From assembly GCA_028290665.1 (NCBI GenBank), contig JAQGJK010000013.1:54138-118137 (forward strand): 64,000 bases of DNA, given 5' to 3'. The notes under the pieces were generated by a model. The model saw only the letters and a list, made by a program, of their open reading frames with translations. It had not been told where the DNA came from and searched no databases. Made by a program: the position numbers and the translations under genes. Source of the DNA: Devosia sp. GTDB taxonomy: Bacteria > Pseudomonadota > Alphaproteobacteria > Rhizobiales > Devosiaceae. Shown here in pieces: positions 8,001 to 16,582 of the stretch. Numbering within the stretch: the first letter of the stretch is position 1; each line of letters begins with the position of its first letter.

Positions 8001-9391
8001 TTCGCCCCGTCGGCGAACGCCGCGAGAATACGGATCCACGAGCGGATGCCGTGCCGGAAGCTCGACAAATCGTATTTCTCATTGGGACTGTGGATGCGGT
8101 TGTCGAAACGGGCAAAGCCGATCAGCAGCGAGTCCATGCCGAGCCGGCGCTTGAATTCTCCGAGAATCGGGATCGAGCCACCGGTCCCGGCGATAGCGGC
8201 TTCGACGCCCCATTCGGCCGTCAGCGCGCCAAGTGCTTGGCGCAGCAGCGGGCTGTCGAGCGGCATGATCGACGCGGGCGACGTGCCGTGCGGCTTGAAG
8301 CTGACGCGGCAATCGGCGGGAATTAGGCTTTCGACATGGGCGCGGAAGTTTTTCCGCACCGCATCGGGATCCTGCCCCGCGACGAGGCGGAACGATAGCT
8401 TGGCCGAGGCCTTGCCGGGGATCACGGTTTTGAACCCCTCGGCGGTATAGCCGCTCCAGATGCCGTTGATCTCGCAGGTCGGCCGCGACCAGATCATCTC
8501 CTGCACGCTGCGCCCGGTTTCCCCGGCAGGAATCGATAGGCCGATATCCGACAGGAACTTCTCCGCATCGAACGGCAGTTGTTGCCATTGTGCGGCAATG
8601 GCTTCGGGCAGTTCGGCGACGCCGTCGTAAAACCCCGGCACGGTCACCGCGCCATCATCGTCGTGGAGGCTGGCTAGGACCTTCGCCAGCACATGCGCGG
8701 CGTTGCGGGCGGCGCTGCCGAACATGCCGGAATGCAGGTCGCGGTCGGCGGCGGTGATTTCGAGCTCTTCGCCGACAAGGCCGCGGAACATGGTGGTGAT
8801 GGCGGGGGTAGCCCGGTCCCACATGTCGGTGTCACAAACGAGGATGGTGTCGGCGCGCAGTTCGTCCGCGGTCTGTTCAAGGAAAGGCCCGAGGCTCGGG
8901 CTGCCCGCCTCCTCCTCGCCCTCGAACAGCATCGAGATGCGGATCGGCAGCCGGCCGGTGACGGCCTTCCACGCCCGGCAGGCCTCGATGAACGTCAGCA
9001 ATTGCCCCTTATCATCCGAAGCGCCGCGGCCCCGGATGTGCGTGTCGCCATCGGGAGCCTCGACCAGCACCGGCTCGAACGGCGGATGCGTCCACAGGGA
9101 GAGCGGATCGACGGGCTGCACATCGTAGTGGCCATAGAACAGCACATGCGGAGCGGCGGTTTCGCTGCCATGGGCGACGACCATCAAGTGGCCGGTAGTG
9201 TTACGAACCGTGGCGTCAAAACCCAGCGCGCCAAGCTGGTCCCGCAGCCATTCGGCAGCGCGGCGGCAATCGGCGGTGTAAGCTCTATCGGTCGAGATCG
9301 AGGGAATGCGGATGAACTCGAACAGCCGCGCCAAGCTCTCGTCGAGCCCGGCATCGGCGTGGTCGAGGACGGCGGCGAGGTCGATGGTCAT
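7997..9391 (-). CDS. M20 family metallopeptidase (CNDP-like dipeptidase)
   Basis: A 464-residue cytoplasmic di-zinc hydrolase of the M20 family, carnosinase-like branch. Metal and catalytic motifs are VLFYGHYDVQP, IRGRGASDDKGQL, LFEGEEEAGS, CDTDMW and, near the end, RIHSPNEKYDL. The dimerisation domain lies around residues 200-330. It is coupled by ATGA overlaps to the deaminase gene before it and the nucleoside hydrolase after it. That is an odd place for a general dipeptidase, so its true substrate may be an N-substituted compound handled by this operon. Confidence 0.88.
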   Translation of the reverse strand: MTIDLAAVLDHADAGLDESLARLFEFIRIPSISTDRAYTADCRRAAEWLRDQLGALGFDATVRNTTGHLMVVAHGSETAAPHVLFYGHYDVQPVDPLSLWTHPPFEPVLVEAPDGDTHIRGRGASDDKGQLLTFIEACRAWKAVTGRLPIRISMLFEGEEEAGSPSLGPFLEQTADELRADTILVCDTDMWDRATPAITTMFRGLVGEELEITAADRDLHSGMFGSAARNAAHVLAKVLASLHDDDGAVTVPGFYDGVAELPEAIAAQWQQLPFDAEKFLSDIGLSIPAGETGRSVQEMIWSRPTCEINGIWSGYTAEGFKTVIPGKASAKLSFRLVAGQDPDAVRKNFRAHVESLIPADCRVSFKPHGTSPASIMPLDSPLLRQALGALTAEWGVEAAIAGTGGSIPILGEFKRRLGMDSLLIGFARFDNRIHSPNEKYDLSSFRHGIRSWIRILAAFADGAK

Positions 9392-10746
9392 CTCACGGTC
9401 CTCGTTTCGCCCAGCGGACCGACATCGGCGGCATCGATGCGGACGATTTCGGCCTTGAAGGCATCGGCAATCTGCAGCGCGTCGGCCAGGGTTTTTTGCC
9501 GATCGAGGGTTTGCAAGACCCGATCGCGCATCAGGAAGCGGCCGGCGACCATGGTGTCGGTAACATCGCTCGGGATAGCGGCGAATACCAGCATCGCATA
9601 GGGATCGTAGATTGGATGGAGGCGCGGCGCGGCGAGGCTGACGCGGATCAGATCGGCCTGCTTTCCCACCTCGAGTGACCCGATCCGAAGATTGAGGCTG
9701 AGGGCGCGAGCTCCTTCGATGGTCGCCATGCGGACGATTTCGATGGCCGGCAAGGGCCTTCTTGACCCAGCCAGCAGCTTGGCGAACATCGACAGCGGAG
9801 CGAACTGGCTGAACAGGTCGAGCGTATTGCCGCTCATCGCCCCGTCACTGCCGATTGCGACGGGCAGCCCGGCATTGCGCATCGCCTCGACCGGTGCGGT
9901 GCCCCGTCCCGCTTTGCCGTTGGAGCGCGGATTGGTGACGACGCAGACCTGGTGCTCGCTCATCATGGTGATGTCGGCGTGGTCAAGCTGCAGGCAATGG
10001 GCGCAGATAAGATTGGGCTTAAGCAGCCCGGCATCGCGCGTCACCGCGACAGTCGACTGGCCATGCGTGTCGCGCGCCCATTTCACCTCGGCGGCGCTTT
10101 CGGCGAGGTGCATCTGCACCGGCACCCCGGGATGCGCGGCGGACCACTCGGCAACGCGCTCCATGGTTTTGCGGCCGGTGGAATATGGCGCGTGCGGAGC
10201 AATCGACGGGGTAACCAGTCTATGCCCGGCGAACTCGGCGACGAGGTCCTCGACGCGGGCAAAACCTTCGTCGAAATCGCGGTGATCAGGCGGCGAGAAA
10301 TCGGCCAGAGTCTGGCCGACAATGGCGCGCAGCCCGGCGCCGGCGGCAACGCGGCCAACTTCGGTCTCGAAATAATACATGTCGGCTACAGTGGTGACAC
10401 CCGCCTCGATCATCTCCAGCGCCGCCAGCGCCGAGCCGACGCGCACCAGTTCTGGCGTTACGTATTGCCGCTCAAGCGGCAAAATATAGCGGTACAGCCG
10501 GTTGTCGACATCCTCGCCAAGCCCGCGGAACAGCGACATCGCCATGTGGCAATGGCCGTTGACCATCCCCGGCATCACGATATCGCCATCGCAGTCGATG
10601 CTTTCGGCGCCGTTCGCCGGCGGCGGACTACCGGACCCAAGAGCGGTGATCGTATCGCCATCGACAAGCAGCCAGCCGCGCCGGTGCTGGGTATCGGCGG
10701 CGTCGATGGTCAGCAGCCAAGCGTTATGAAACAGGATCCCCGTCAT
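9388..10746 (-). CDS. Amidohydrolase, MTA/SAH or adenosine deaminase-like
   Basis: A 452-residue TIM-barrel deaminase of the chlorohydrolase/cytosine deaminase group. The ATG at 10746 is preferred because it forms an ATGA overlap with the ATPase gene and begins MTGILFHNAWLLTID. Motifs: MVNGHCHMAMS (HxH), PHAPYS, MHLAES, AHCLQLD and GSDGAMSGNTLDL. These match the 5'-methylthioadenosine/S-adenosylhomocysteine deaminase branch (MtaD/TrzA type). With a nucleoside hydrolase in the same operon, deamination of an imported purine nucleoside or related heterocycle is likely. The exact substrate is uncertain. Confidence 0.87.
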   Translation of the reverse strand: MTGILFHNAWLLTIDAADTQHRRGWLLVDGDTITALGSGSPPPANGAESIDCDGDIVMPGMVNGHCHMAMSLFRGLGEDVDNRLYRYILPLERQYVTPELVRVGSALAALEMIEAGVTTVADMYYFETEVGRVAAGAGLRAIVGQTLADFSPPDHRDFDEGFARVEDLVAEFAGHRLVTPSIAPHAPYSTGRKTMERVAEWSAAHPGVPVQMHLAESAAEVKWARDTHGQSTVAVTRDAGLLKPNLICAHCLQLDHADITMMSEHQVCVVTNPRSNGKAGRGTAPVEAMRNAGLPVAIGSDGAMSGNTLDLFSQFAPLSMFAKLLAGSRRPLPAIEIVRMATIEGARALSLNLRIGSLEVGKQADLIRVSLAAPRLHPIYDPYAMLVFAAIPSDVTDTMVAGRFLMRDRVLQTLDRQKTLADALQIADAFKAEIVRIDAADVGPLGETRTVR

Positions 10747-11804
10747 TCCGGGGCTAGGATGGTGCATTGCTCGGGCTCAGGAACCAGGCGTGCGGCGGTG
10801 CCGGGCTCGATCGGACTCGAGAGCGCGCCGTGGGCAATCAGCGGGCCGGCTGGGGTTTGCGCCTGGTATTGATAGGCACGGCCGAGATAGGTGCGGAGGC
10901 CGAGCGTTGCCGGGATGCCTTCGATGTTGGTGTCGGTGGAGACAGACAGCCCCTCGGCGCGACAGGCGAGCACAAAACTGTCCGGTATTTTCCCGTAGCT
11001 GTCCTGCGACAGGGTGAGCTGCACGCCGCCGGGACCCTCGGCGACAACGCTGCTGCCGGCGCGCGACCTTACCTGCATGGGTATGAGGTTCTCGAAGCCG
11101 ACGAAACGGGCGACGAAGGCGTTGGCGGGGCGGCGATACAGCGTCTCCGGCGTATCGAGCTGCATGATGCGGCCTTGGTGCATGATGGCGACGCGATCCG
11201 AAATCGAGAATGCCTCCTCCTGGTCGTGGGTAACATAAACCGAAGTGGTGCCGTTGGCGCGCTGCAGCTGGCGAATTTCGACGCGCATGTCGACGCGGAG
11301 CTTGGCATCGAGATTGCTCAGCGGCTCGTCGAACATCAGCAGCGGCGGCTCGATCACCAGCGCCCGGGCAAGCGCCACGCGCTGCTTCTGGCCCCCCGAC
11401 AGCGCAGCGGGCAGCCGCTCGCCAAAGGCTTCGAGCCCGACGCGCTCAAGCATCGCCGCAACGCGCTTTTTGCGCAGATCGGGGGTAATGCCGCGTTGCT
11501 TCAAGCCGAACCCGACATTGTCAGCGACGCTCAGATGCGGGAACAGCGCATAGTTCTGGAACACCAGGCCGATATTGCGGGCATGTGCAGGCAGTCGGGT
11601 CAGGTCGGCGCCGCCAAGCAGGATGCGGCCGGCGGTCGGCTGCAGGAAGCCGGCGATGAGCCGCAGCGTCGTCGTCTTGCCGCAGCCGCTGGCGCCGAGC
11701 AGTGACACCAGTTCCCCCGGCGCGATATCGAGCGACAGGTTTTCGAGCACTTTCGTTTGGCCGTATTGGGCCGAGATGTTGTCGATGGTGAGCGCAACGG
11801 TCAC
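10743..11804 (-). CDS. ABC transporter ATP-binding protein (PotA/FbpC-like)
   Basis: A 353-residue ATPase with a GTG start at 11804. Walker A GASGCGKTT, Q-loop VFQNYALFPHLSV, signature LSGGQKQRVALARAL, Walker B LLMFDEPLSNLDAK, H-loop YVTHDQEEAFSISDR and a C-terminal TOBE domain are seen. It belongs with spermidine/putrescine, ferric and 2-aminoethylphosphonate type ATPases. It powers the two permeases encoded just upstream and is coupled to the downstream deaminase gene by an ATGA overlap. Confidence 0.92.
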   Translation of the reverse strand: MTVALTIDNISAQYGQTKVLENLSLDIAPGELVSLLGASGCGKTTTLRLIAGFLQPTAGRILLGGADLTRLPAHARNIGLVFQNYALFPHLSVADNVGFGLKQRGITPDLRKKRVAAMLERVGLEAFGERLPAALSGGQKQRVALARALVIEPPLLMFDEPLSNLDAKLRVDMRVEIRQLQRANGTTSVYVTHDQEEAFSISDRVAIMHQGRIMQLDTPETLYRRPANAFVARFVGFENLIPMQVRSRAGSSVVAEGPGGVQLTLSQDSYGKIPDSFVLACRAEGLSVSTDTNIEGIPATLGLRTYLGRAYQYQAQTPAGPLIAHGALSSPIEPGTAARLVPEPEQCTILAPE

Positions 11805-11817
11805 GGGGCGGGAAAAC

Positions 11818-12606
11818 CTATTTCGTCAGGAAGGTGAGGCCGAGGGTGCGTTCAACGATGGCCATCACCCCGACGGTCAGCGCCATCAGCAGCACCGAAA
11901 CCGAAGCGATGGTCGGATCAAAAAACTGTTCGACATGCGCCAGAATTTGAATCGGCAGCGTCGAGATACCGGGGCCGGTGAGGAAGATCGAGATCGAGAC
12001 GTCGTTGATCGAGGTGATGAAGCAAAGGATGAACGCGGCGATGACACCGGAGCGGACATTGGGCAGGACGATGGTGAAAAAGCTCTTGAGCGGCGGACTG
12101 CCGAGACTGATGGCAGCTTCCTCGATCGAGAAATCAAAACTCGCAAGGCTCGCGCTGATGACGCGGACCACATAGGGCAACACCAGCAGCGTGTGGCCGA
12201 TGACCAGCGACAGGAAGATCGGCGCGTCTAAGTCGACAGCAATGGAGCGTAACAGCGAGAAGCCAAGCACTAGTTCGGGGACCAGCACGGGCAATACGAA
12301 CAGCGTCGACAGCCAGCCCGGCAGCTGGATGCGAAAGCGGTTGAGCGCGTAGGCGGCGGGGATGCCGACGAGCAGCGCCAGCGCGGTTGACAGTAGCGCC
12401 AGCTGCAGGCTGGTGACCATGGTGCGGCGGAAGGCCTCGATTTCGAAGATCTTGCTGAACCAGCGCAGCGACAGGCCCTGCGGCGGGAAAGTCAGGTACG
12501 TGGTGTTGCTCAGCGCCGCGCCGACGACGATGATCAGCGGCCCAACGAGGAAAATGAACACGAGGCCGGCGAGGACGATCAGTGCGGGGTGGACGGAACG
12601 GGTCAT
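11818..12606 (-). CDS. ABC transporter permease (PotC-like)
   Basis: An inner-membrane permease of about 262 residues with six predicted helices, starting MTRSVHPALIVLAGLVFIF. The docking loop reads EEAAISLGSPPLKSFFTIVL. The ATG at 12606 overlaps the stop of the previous permease (TGATG); a GTG three bases upstream is an alternative start. With the gene at 12606-13430 it forms the channel of the PotDBCA-like importer. Confidence 0.9.
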   Translation of the reverse strand: MTRSVHPALIVLAGLVFIFLVGPLIIVVGAALSNTTYLTFPPQGLSLRWFSKIFEIEAFRRTMVTSLQLALLSTALALLVGIPAAYALNRFRIQLPGWLSTLFVLPVLVPELVLGFSLLRSIAVDLDAPIFLSLVIGHTLLVLPYVVRVISASLASFDFSIEEAAISLGSPPLKSFFTIVLPNVRSGVIAAFILCFITSINDVSISIFLTGPGISTLPIQILAHVEQFFDPTIASVSVLLMALTVGVMAIVERTLGLTFLTK

Positions 12607-13430
12607 CACACCGCCAGTGGATTGAGGCGGCGGGCGACCCGGGTCATCAGCAGCACCACGGTGATGGTGATAACCACCATGATCGTGGCGATGGTCGACG
12701 CCGATACCCAGTCGAAGGTGACCATGGCCTGCTGGTACATCAGCGTGCCCATCACCATCTGGCTTTCCCCACCGATCAATTGCGGCGTGGCGTAGGCGGT
12801 GAAGCTGCCGGTGAACACCAGCACGGCGCCGACGATCAGCCCCGGCACCGACAGCGGCAGGATGACCTGCAGAAAGGTCGCCGAAGGCTTGGCGCCGAGC
12901 GAGGCAGAGGCCTGCAGCAAATCATCGGGGATGGATTCGAGCACGCCCGACAGCGTCAGGATCATCAGCGGCACGAACAGGTAGACCATCGCGGTGATCA
13001 CCGCCCCTTGTGTGTACAGCATGGTCAGGGGCTGGCTGATGACGCCGATGGAGAGCAGCGCCGAGTTGAGGATGCCGTTCTTGCCAAGGATGATCAGCCA
13101 GGCAAACGAGCGCACCACTACCCCGGTCAGCAGGGGAAACACCGCAGCGATGATCAGGATGGATTTCAGCCAGCCTGGCGCGCGCGAGATGACGTAGGCC
13201 GTCAAAAACCCGATGACTAGCGCAATGGCCGTGGTCAATAGTGACACCTGCAACGTGCGCCACAGCACGGTGCGGCGAAAGCCGCTGGCGAAAAACGAAA
13301 GATAGGGGGCAAAGACCCCAGTCGGGCCGCCCAGCGTCGCGACGATGGTCAGCGTGACGGGAACGACGAGGCACAGCACGACGACGAGGATGGCAGGAGC
13401 CGAGAGCAGCCAGCCGGCGAAGCGTTTCAT
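12606..13430 (-). CDS. ABC transporter permease (PotB-like)
   Basis: A 274-residue inner-membrane permease of the PotB/FbpB type. Its first helix is in WLLSAPAILVVVLCLVVPVT, and the docking loop is QASASLGAKPSATFLQVILP. It follows the binding-protein gene after 68 bases, which contain a strong hairpin, and overlaps the next permease. Confidence 0.9.
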   Translation of the reverse strand: MKRFAGWLLSAPAILVVVLCLVVPVTLTIVATLGGPTGVFAPYLSFFASGFRRTVLWRTLQVSLLTTAIALVIGFLTAYVISRAPGWLKSILIIAAVFPLLTGVVVRSFAWLIILGKNGILNSALLSIGVISQPLTMLYTQGAVITAMVYLFVPLMILTLSGVLESIPDDLLQASASLGAKPSATFLQVILPLSVPGLIVGAVLVFTGSFTAYATPQLIGGESQMVMGTLMYQQAMVTFDWVSASTIATIMVVITITVVLLMTRVARRLNPLAV

Positions 13431-13461
13431 GCTCGGTTACTCGCCTGCTGCGCGGGATCGT

Positions 13462-13490
13462 GCAGCGGCGGAGCTAAACCCCACCGCTGC
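13462..13490 (-). other. Intercistronic hairpin after binding-protein gene
   Basis: On the minus strand GCAGCGGTGG and CCGCCGCTGC can pair over 10 bp (one T-G wobble) around a 9-base loop. The hairpin lies 9 bases after the binding-protein stop. No T-run follows, so it is more likely an mRNA 3'-end stabiliser favouring binding-protein expression than a full terminator. Confidence 0.55.
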
Positions 13491-13498
13491 TATTGCTA

Positions 13499-14536
13499 TC
13501 ACATGCCGAAGAGTTCGTTCCAGCGATCGATCCAGCCGGCCTTGGCGGTGTTCATCTTGACGTAGTCGATGCGCGACAGGCCGGCGATGGTCTCGGCACC
13601 ATAGGTCCACAGTGCCGCCTGTTCCGGGGTCAGTTCGACCGCGGTGACGACCGGGGCATCGACGCCCTGCTCGGCCAGCGCCTGCTGGATCTCTGGCGAC
13701 AGGATGAAATTGATGAACTGGTAGGCGAGTTCAGGCTCGGCCGCACCGACCGGGATGTTGACCGTATTGACCGTCGCGATCGAACCTTCGGAGAGATCTG
13801 CCCACACGGCTGTCGGCAGCGCAGCCTGGATCTGGCCGAGCGTGAAATCCTGGGCAATCGCGGCCTTGATCTCGCCGGTCGAGAACAGATTGATCATCTC
13901 GGAGCCGGTATTGTAGTTTTTCACCACATTCGGCTTCAGTGCTTTGAGCGCGGCAAAAGCCCCGTCGGTATCGGTGTAGGCATCGACCTTGGCGTGTTCG
14001 CCGGCCTTGATGACGACCATCGGGCCGGCCGTGGTGGTAATGTTGGGGAGCGACAGCGAGGCGGCCATATCGGCGCGCCACAAATCGTCCCACGAGGTAA
14101 TCGGGGTGGTGACGGTGGCGCTGTCATAGACGATACCAACGCGACCGATGGTGTAGGCCGGGCCGTAGCCACCCTGCGGATCCTTGGCGAGATCGTAGAT
14201 GCCGGCGAGGTTGGGGAGCTTCGACGGATCGATTTTCTGGAACAGGCCGGCTTCGATGCCGGTCTGGGAGAAGCTGTCCGACAGGTAGATGACATCGACG
14301 CCGGCGCCGTCACGCAGCTGCAGCTTGTTGAGACGCTCGCCGGCATTGCCCGTCTCAAACACCACTTCGCAGCCGCAGATGGCCTTGAACGGCTGGATCA
14401 GGATGGCGTCGAGCTTGTCGCCGTTGAAGCCCCACCAGGAGATGGTGAGGGTCTTGGTCTGCGCCAGCGCCGGGGTGGCGAGCAGCGCCGAACTGGCCAG
14501 TGCCGCCAGCAGCGTGGTGCCGAGAAGTTTGTGCAT
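13499..14536 (-). CDS. Periplasmic solute-binding protein (PotD/spermidine-putrescine type fold)
   Basis: A 345-residue secreted protein. The ATG at 14536 has AGGAAAGG upstream and begins a clear signal peptide (MHKLLGTTLLAALASSALLA, cleaved after ALA). The mature chain starts QTKTLTISWWGFNGDKL and contains the KAAIAQDFTLGQIQAA and VNIPVGAAEPELAYQFINFI stretches of the PotD/AfuA-type family. It is the first gene of the operon that ends with deaminase, peptidase and nucleoside hydrolase genes. The ligand is probably not a simple polyamine; a purine nucleoside or related compound is inferred from the enzymes. Confidence 0.88.
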   Translation of the reverse strand: MHKLLGTTLLAALASSALLATPALAQTKTLTISWWGFNGDKLDAILIQPFKAICGCEVVFETGNAGERLNKLQLRDGAGVDVIYLSDSFSQTGIEAGLFQKIDPSKLPNLAGIYDLAKDPQGGYGPAYTIGRVGIVYDSATVTTPITSWDDLWRADMAASLSLPNITTTAGPMVVIKAGEHAKVDAYTDTDGAFAALKALKPNVVKNYNTGSEMINLFSTGEIKAAIAQDFTLGQIQAALPTAVWADLSEGSIATVNTVNIPVGAAEPELAYQFINFILSPEIQQALAEQGVDAPVVTAVELTPEQAALWTYGAETIAGLSRIDYVKMNTAKAGWIDRWNELFGM

Positions 14537-14626
14537 TAGTTTGCCTTTCCTGTGGCGTTCGAAGCAGGCGCGAACGCGCGATGGTGGTTCAGGGTGCAAG
14601 CCTATTTTTCCAGCCGTTGCGGGGCA

Positions 14627-14643
14627 AGCCTAAATATTAGGCT
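14627..14643. promoter_or_regulatory. Perfect 7-3-7 palindrome in divergent promoter region
   Basis: AGCCTAA-ATA-TTAGGCT is a perfect inverted repeat in the 161 bases between the divergent importer operon (start 14536) and the adenine-deaminase-like gene (start 14698). A related half site AGCCTA occurs at 14599-14604. It is AT-rich against a GC-rich background and well placed to be the operator of a dimeric regulator of both transcription units. The regulator is not identified in the window. Confidence 0.5.
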
Positions 14644-14697
14644 GCGACAACACTGAGGGTTCTCGCCAGCCTCCCGAGACCGGGCTAGGAAAGAAGC

Positions 14698-16563
14698 ATG
14701 ACCCTATTGCCCGACGATCTGCTGATCAATGCCACTGATGAAATCGCCATCCGGCAGGATTTGACCCTGGTGGCGCTTGGCAAGCGACCGGCCGATCTGG
14801 CCCTGCGCGTCGGACGGCTGCTCGATGTGCATGCGCGCCGCTGGCATGAGGATCAGGAAATAATCATCCGCGGCCGGCGCATCGCCTGGGTCGGGCCGGC
14901 GGGAGCCTATACGGGCGAGGTCGAACGGCGCGAAGAGCGGCTCGACCTCAGCGCCGTGCCCGGGTTCGGCGAGGTGCACAAGCATATCGAATCGAGCCAT
15001 CTGACGCCGGAATGGGAAGCCGCGCTGGTGCTGCCGCGCGGCACCACGTGGACTTGCGAGGCGAGCCATGAATTTTCCAATGTCGATGGTCCCCACAATC
15101 TCGAATTCTGGCTGACGGCGCGGCTCGCTGGATCGCCGCACAAGATTTTCCCGCTTCCCGGTTCGGCCGTGCCGCCCACGGCCTATGAATGGGGCGGCGG
15201 CTATTTCGGCCGCGATGAACAACGGGCATTCCTCAAGCAGTCGCTGATGGTCGCCGGGCTCGACGAGGTCATGGACTGGCCGGCGGTGTGGAACCCCGAG
15301 AACCCGTCATACGGCCGCTTGTGGGGAATGATCGAAGCCACCTTCGAGCAGCGCGGCGTCGTCGAAGGGCATGCGGCGGGGCTGCGCGCCCTGCCCGAGA
15401 TCAACGCCTTTGCCGCCGCCGGCATGGCCTCCGACCACGAGGCATGGACGCCCGAGGAGGTGCGCGACAAGCTCCGACGCGGCCTGTTCATGGAGTTGCG
15501 ACCGCATTCGCTGACCGAGATAGTCACCGCAATGCTGGCCGACGGGCTCGACGACTGGTCCCAGTTCGCCCTCGCGACCGATGACCGGTCCTGTTCCGAT
15601 ACGCTGAAGCTCGGGGCGACTGACCACAATGTGCGCGTAGCGATGGCAGCCGGGCTGGCGCCGGAGATTGCCATCCAGCTGGTGACCATCAATCCGGCGC
15701 GGCACATGCGGCTGACGCCCTGGGTCGGCTCGATCGCGCCCGGCCGCTTTGCCGATCTGGTGCTGCTCGACGATGTGGCGACGCTGTCGATCGCCGAGGT
15801 CTGGGCCGACGGCGCGCAAATCTCCGAGCGCACCACCTACCTGCCGGCGGTGCCGACGATCGCCTGGCCGAAATGGGCCACCGAAACCATCAATATCGCG
15901 CGCGAGATGACCGCCGCAGATTTTGTCATCCCCGCCCTGCCGGGGCGCGACACCATGCAGGCGGCGCTGCTGCGTCCATTCCACTGGTCAAACGAATTCA
16001 TCACCATGGCATTGCCAGTACGCGACGGCGCGGTGCAGCGCGACGACACCCGCAACGTCACCAAATTCGCCATCGTCGACCGCTATTCGGGCGAGGGCAA
16101 AACCTCGAAGATGTTCTGGCTCGGCACCGGGCCAAAAACCCCGGAAACGGCGCTCGCCTGTTCGATGGGGCACGACAAGCACAACATCTGGGTCGTCGGC
16201 TCGTCGGACGCGGCAATGGCGCAGGCGGTCAATGCCATCCGCGCTATGCAGGGCGGCTGGGCGCTGGTGCGCGAGGGACACCTTGCCGCGACCGTTACCT
16301 ATGAAGTCGGTGGGCTGATGACGCAGCGGCCCGCCAGTGAAGTCGATGCCGAGATGCAGGCGCTCTATGCCGAGGGCGCCAAGGTCGAGTGGCTGTACGA
16401 ACCGAGTTTTTCACCGCGCTGGTGGCCGGGCTTCCCCGAACGGCTGGCATTCGCGACGCTGACCTGCGCGCCGTGGCGCTGGGTCCTCGTCGCCCCCTCG
16501 CCGCTGGCGCCCGAGGGTTTCGTCGATGTCGGCACCGGGCGCACCCACCCGATCGTCTGGTGA
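14698..16563 (+). CDS. Adenine deaminase family protein (divergent)
   Basis: A 621-residue TIM-barrel amidohydrolase, the normal length for Ade. The metal motif is VPGFGEVHKHIESSHLTP (His94, His96), where typical adenine deaminases read D-A-H-x-H. EASHEFSN, VVEGHAAGL, ASDHEAW and LATDDRS align with the family's metal and catalytic regions. The C-terminal adenine-deaminase domain is present (CSMGHDKHNIWVVG). Classic members convert adenine to hypoxanthine plus ammonia. The gene is divergent from the nucleoside-type importer operon, so joint control is likely. Residue changes around the first motif leave open a different 6-substituted purine as substrate. Confidence 0.87.
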   Translation: MTLLPDDLLINATDEIAIRQDLTLVALGKRPADLALRVGRLLDVHARRWHEDQEIIIRGRRIAWVGPAGAYTGEVERREERLDLSAVPGFGEVHKHIESSHLTPEWEAALVLPRGTTWTCEASHEFSNVDGPHNLEFWLTARLAGSPHKIFPLPGSAVPPTAYEWGGGYFGRDEQRAFLKQSLMVAGLDEVMDWPAVWNPENPSYGRLWGMIEATFEQRGVVEGHAAGLRALPEINAFAAAGMASDHEAWTPEEVRDKLRRGLFMELRPHSLTEIVTAMLADGLDDWSQFALATDDRSCSDTLKLGATDHNVRVAMAAGLAPEIAIQLVTINPARHMRLTPWVGSIAPGRFADLVLLDDVATLSIAEVWADGAQISERTTYLPAVPTIAWPKWATETINIAREMTAADFVIPALPGRDTMQAALLRPFHWSNEFITMALPVRDGAVQRDDTRNVTKFAIVDRYSGEGKTSKMFWLGTGPKTPETALACSMGHDKHNIWVVGSSDAAMAQAVNAIRAMQGGWALVREGHLAATVTYEVGGLMTQRPASEVDAEMQALYAEGAKVEWLYEPSFSPRWWPGFPERLAFATLTCAPWRWVLVAPSPLAPEGFVDVGTGRTHPIVW

Positions 16564-16582
16564 GGGCCGGGCTGTAAAACGG

